Origin: Bacteroidota bacterium
GTDB taxonomy: Bacteria; Bacteroidota; Ignavibacteria; UBA10030; UBA8401
DNA length: 7,036 nucleotides
NCBI GenBank assembly: GCA_030824175.1
Contig: JAVBYH010000306.1
Location: 1-7,036 of the forward strand
Reading direction: 5' to 3'
Positions 5,832 through 7,036 of the stretch are shown one piece after another. Made by a program: the position numbers and the translations under genes. The notes beneath the pieces were generated by a model. That model was not told the DNA's origin, did not search any database, and was given only the letters and a program-made list of their open reading frames with translations. Position 1 is the first letter of the stretch; every line of letters starts with the position of its first letter.

Positions 5832-7036
5832 ATGAAGAAAGCGGCAACTCTTTTGTTCTTCGTTCTTCTCACGGCATATCCCGCAACGGCACAATGGGCC
5901 GATTCGGCGGCGGCCGGGTTTCATCGCGTCATGAGGATCATGGAAAATCCAGATCCGAACCACATCGACGGCGTCGCTCAGATGGTTGTCGGCGGCATCG
6001 ATCTGAACGAGAACGGCAAGAAGGAATTCCTCTACGTTGTGGACGGCACGTTCACGGGCGGGCGCACAACATCCCTCGTCGACGCATCGTCGCTCTTCCT
6101 CTACGAGTACGACGCAGCCTCGGCGACCACCCCCTACAAATTGATATGGAAGGTCAACACTCCCGGTGTCTCAAACGCGAGCTTCCCCGTGTTCGCAATA
6201 ACGGATCTCGACGGCGACGGCCACAAGGAAATAGCGCTCGCCGTGCAATACGGGGCAAACGAACCGTCGGGCACCGCAGATCCGTATCGTCTCCTCCTCT
6301 ACGAATTCGGACCAACCACCCTTCCGACCGAACCCTCGGGCGGCTCCACGCTCATGGCGCCGTCGAAAAGCAACACACGTCCCTCCGCAATCGCCGTGGG
6401 CGATGTGGACGGTGACGGAACGCAGGAGCTCGGCATCGCATTCCGCGCCTGGAACGGCACGGCCCGCGGCGTCATGATCGTGTCGCTGGACGGCGCCCTC
6501 GAATGGACCTCGCTCAATGTCGAAGCGATCGACACGACGACGGTTATCAGCAGCATCTTCGGGACTGCGCGAATGACCGACCTCGACAACGACGGGAAGA
6601 AGGAATTCGCCTTCGGCTACGAAAATACGGCGGGCACGATCGTCGTCTACGAGGCGACGGCCGCGAACACGTACAAGCGCTATACCTGGAATGCAAATAC
6701 CACCGGTATCACCGGCGGCACGACGTTCGCGATGCAGCAGGTGGACATCAATAAAGACGGCAAGAACGAACTCGTCTACGGACATTCGGGACAGAAGACG
6801 TTGAACGTTATCGCCAACGTCACGGATCTCGCCACGTTCGATTCCACAAAGCACGTCTTCCGGATCGGCGCGATACCGGTGCATGTATCCTCGACAAGCA
6901 ACGAAGTGCGCGGCATGGCCGCGGGCGATTTCGACGGCAACGGCAAGACCGACATCTTCACGTGCAACGGCTGGCGCATCTGGCGCTATGAATACAAGGG
7001 AACGGGATCGATCACCGATTCCGCCAATTACACCGT
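5832..7036 (+). CDS. Secreted FG-GAP/VCBS-type beta-propeller protein with calcium-loop repeats (3' end outside window)
   Basis: The frame is open from the ATG to the window edge (401 complete codons). It begins with a clear Sec signal peptide (MKKAATLLFFVLLTAYPATA, cleavage before Q21). Six EF-hand-like calcium loops of the DxDxDGxxE kind recur every 55-68 residues: DLNENGKKE (57), DLDGDGHKE (125), DVDGDGTQE (191), DLDNDGKKE (250), DINKDGKNE (305) and DFDGNGKTD (366). Each sits between hydrophobic beta-strands such as LFLYEY and LLLYEF, which is the layout of FG-GAP/VCBS blades in integrin-alpha-like propellers. A seven-bladed propeller would need about one more repeat. The substrate or partner is unknown. 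Proteins of this type are usually on the cell surface or secreted, and in Bacteroidota-like organisms often carry a C-terminal type IX secretion domain, which would lie beyond the window. A separate promoter is likely, given the 246-base gap before it. Confidence 0.88.
   Translation, partial: MKKAATLLFFVLLTAYPATAQWADSAAAGFHRVMRIMENPDPNHIDGVAQMVVGGIDLNENGKKEFLYVVDGTFTGGRTTSLVDASSLFLYEYDAASATTPYKLIWKVNTPGVSNASFPVFAITDLDGDGHKEIALAVQYGANEPSGTADPYRLLLYEFGPTTLPTEPSGGSTLMAPSKSNTRPSAIAVGDVDGDGTQELGIAFRAWNGTARGVMIVSLDGALEWTSLNVEAIDTTTVISSIFGTARMTDLDNDGKKEFAFGYENTAGTIVVYEATAANTYKRYTWNANTTGITGGTTFAMQQVDINKDGKNELVYGHSGQKTLNVIANVTDLATFDSTKHVFRIGAIPVHVSSTSNEVRGMAAGDFDGNGKTDIFTCNGWRIWRYEYKGTGSITDSANYT

Noticed and set aside
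5792..6415. 207-codon plus-strand open frame at the start of the FG-GAP gene
   Set aside because: It is in a different frame from the GGAGG-preceded ATG with signal peptide at 5832, and its translation is Arg/His-rich without any domain.
6171..6884. 237-codon minus-strand open frame inside the FG-GAP gene
   Set aside because: It mirrors the GAC/GGC-rich calcium-loop codons of the real gene. No family features are visible.

Overview
The window looks like a piece of chromosome from a Gram-negative, free-living bacterium. The coding evidence is an outer-membrane beta-barrel, a multiheme c-type cytochrome, a secreted GH2 glycosidase and a secreted FG-GAP protein. This mix, together with the Ala-Gln type signal-peptide cleavage sites, resembles members of the Bacteroidota/Ignavibacteriota (Chlorobi-like) assemblage. 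That placement is inference from gene content and was not tested by any search. Nothing resembling a transposon, phage, CRISPR array, tRNA or rRNA was seen.

Layout: (1) Positions 1-228 hold the last 75 residues of a multiheme cytochrome c, with three heme-attachment motifs, two of them of the unusual CX3CH form. (2) Twelve bases later, behind a Shine-Dalgarno sequence that overlaps the cytochrome stop codon, comes a 432-residue outer-membrane beta-barrel, so the two genes are probably cotranscribed. (3) A polytopic GT-C type glycosyltransferase (GT87/DUF2029-like) lies on the minus strand, and its 3' end overlaps the barrel gene tail-to-tail by 33 bases. (4) A 215-base divergent intergenic region holds two adjacent palindromes and a candidate promoter for the glycosyltransferase. 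(5) A secreted GH2 beta-mannosidase of 858 residues has both catalytic glutamates present. (6) A 246-base intergenic region is rich in small inverted and direct repeats and includes a possible weak terminator. (7) A secreted FG-GAP/VCBS-type beta-propeller protein with six calcium-loop motifs runs off the right edge.

Functional reading: the cytochrome plus barrel pair could be part of an electron conduit across the outer membrane (porin-cytochrome type). This is the most interesting hypothesis here, but the 5' part of the locus lies outside the window. The glycosyltransferase and beta-mannosidase are divergent neighbours that may both act on mannose-containing glycans, one building at the membrane and the other degrading in the periplasm or outside. 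That link is only suggestive. The FG-GAP protein is probably a cell-surface or secreted calcium-binding protein of unknown partner. No clearly novel system is demonstrable from the sequence alone.
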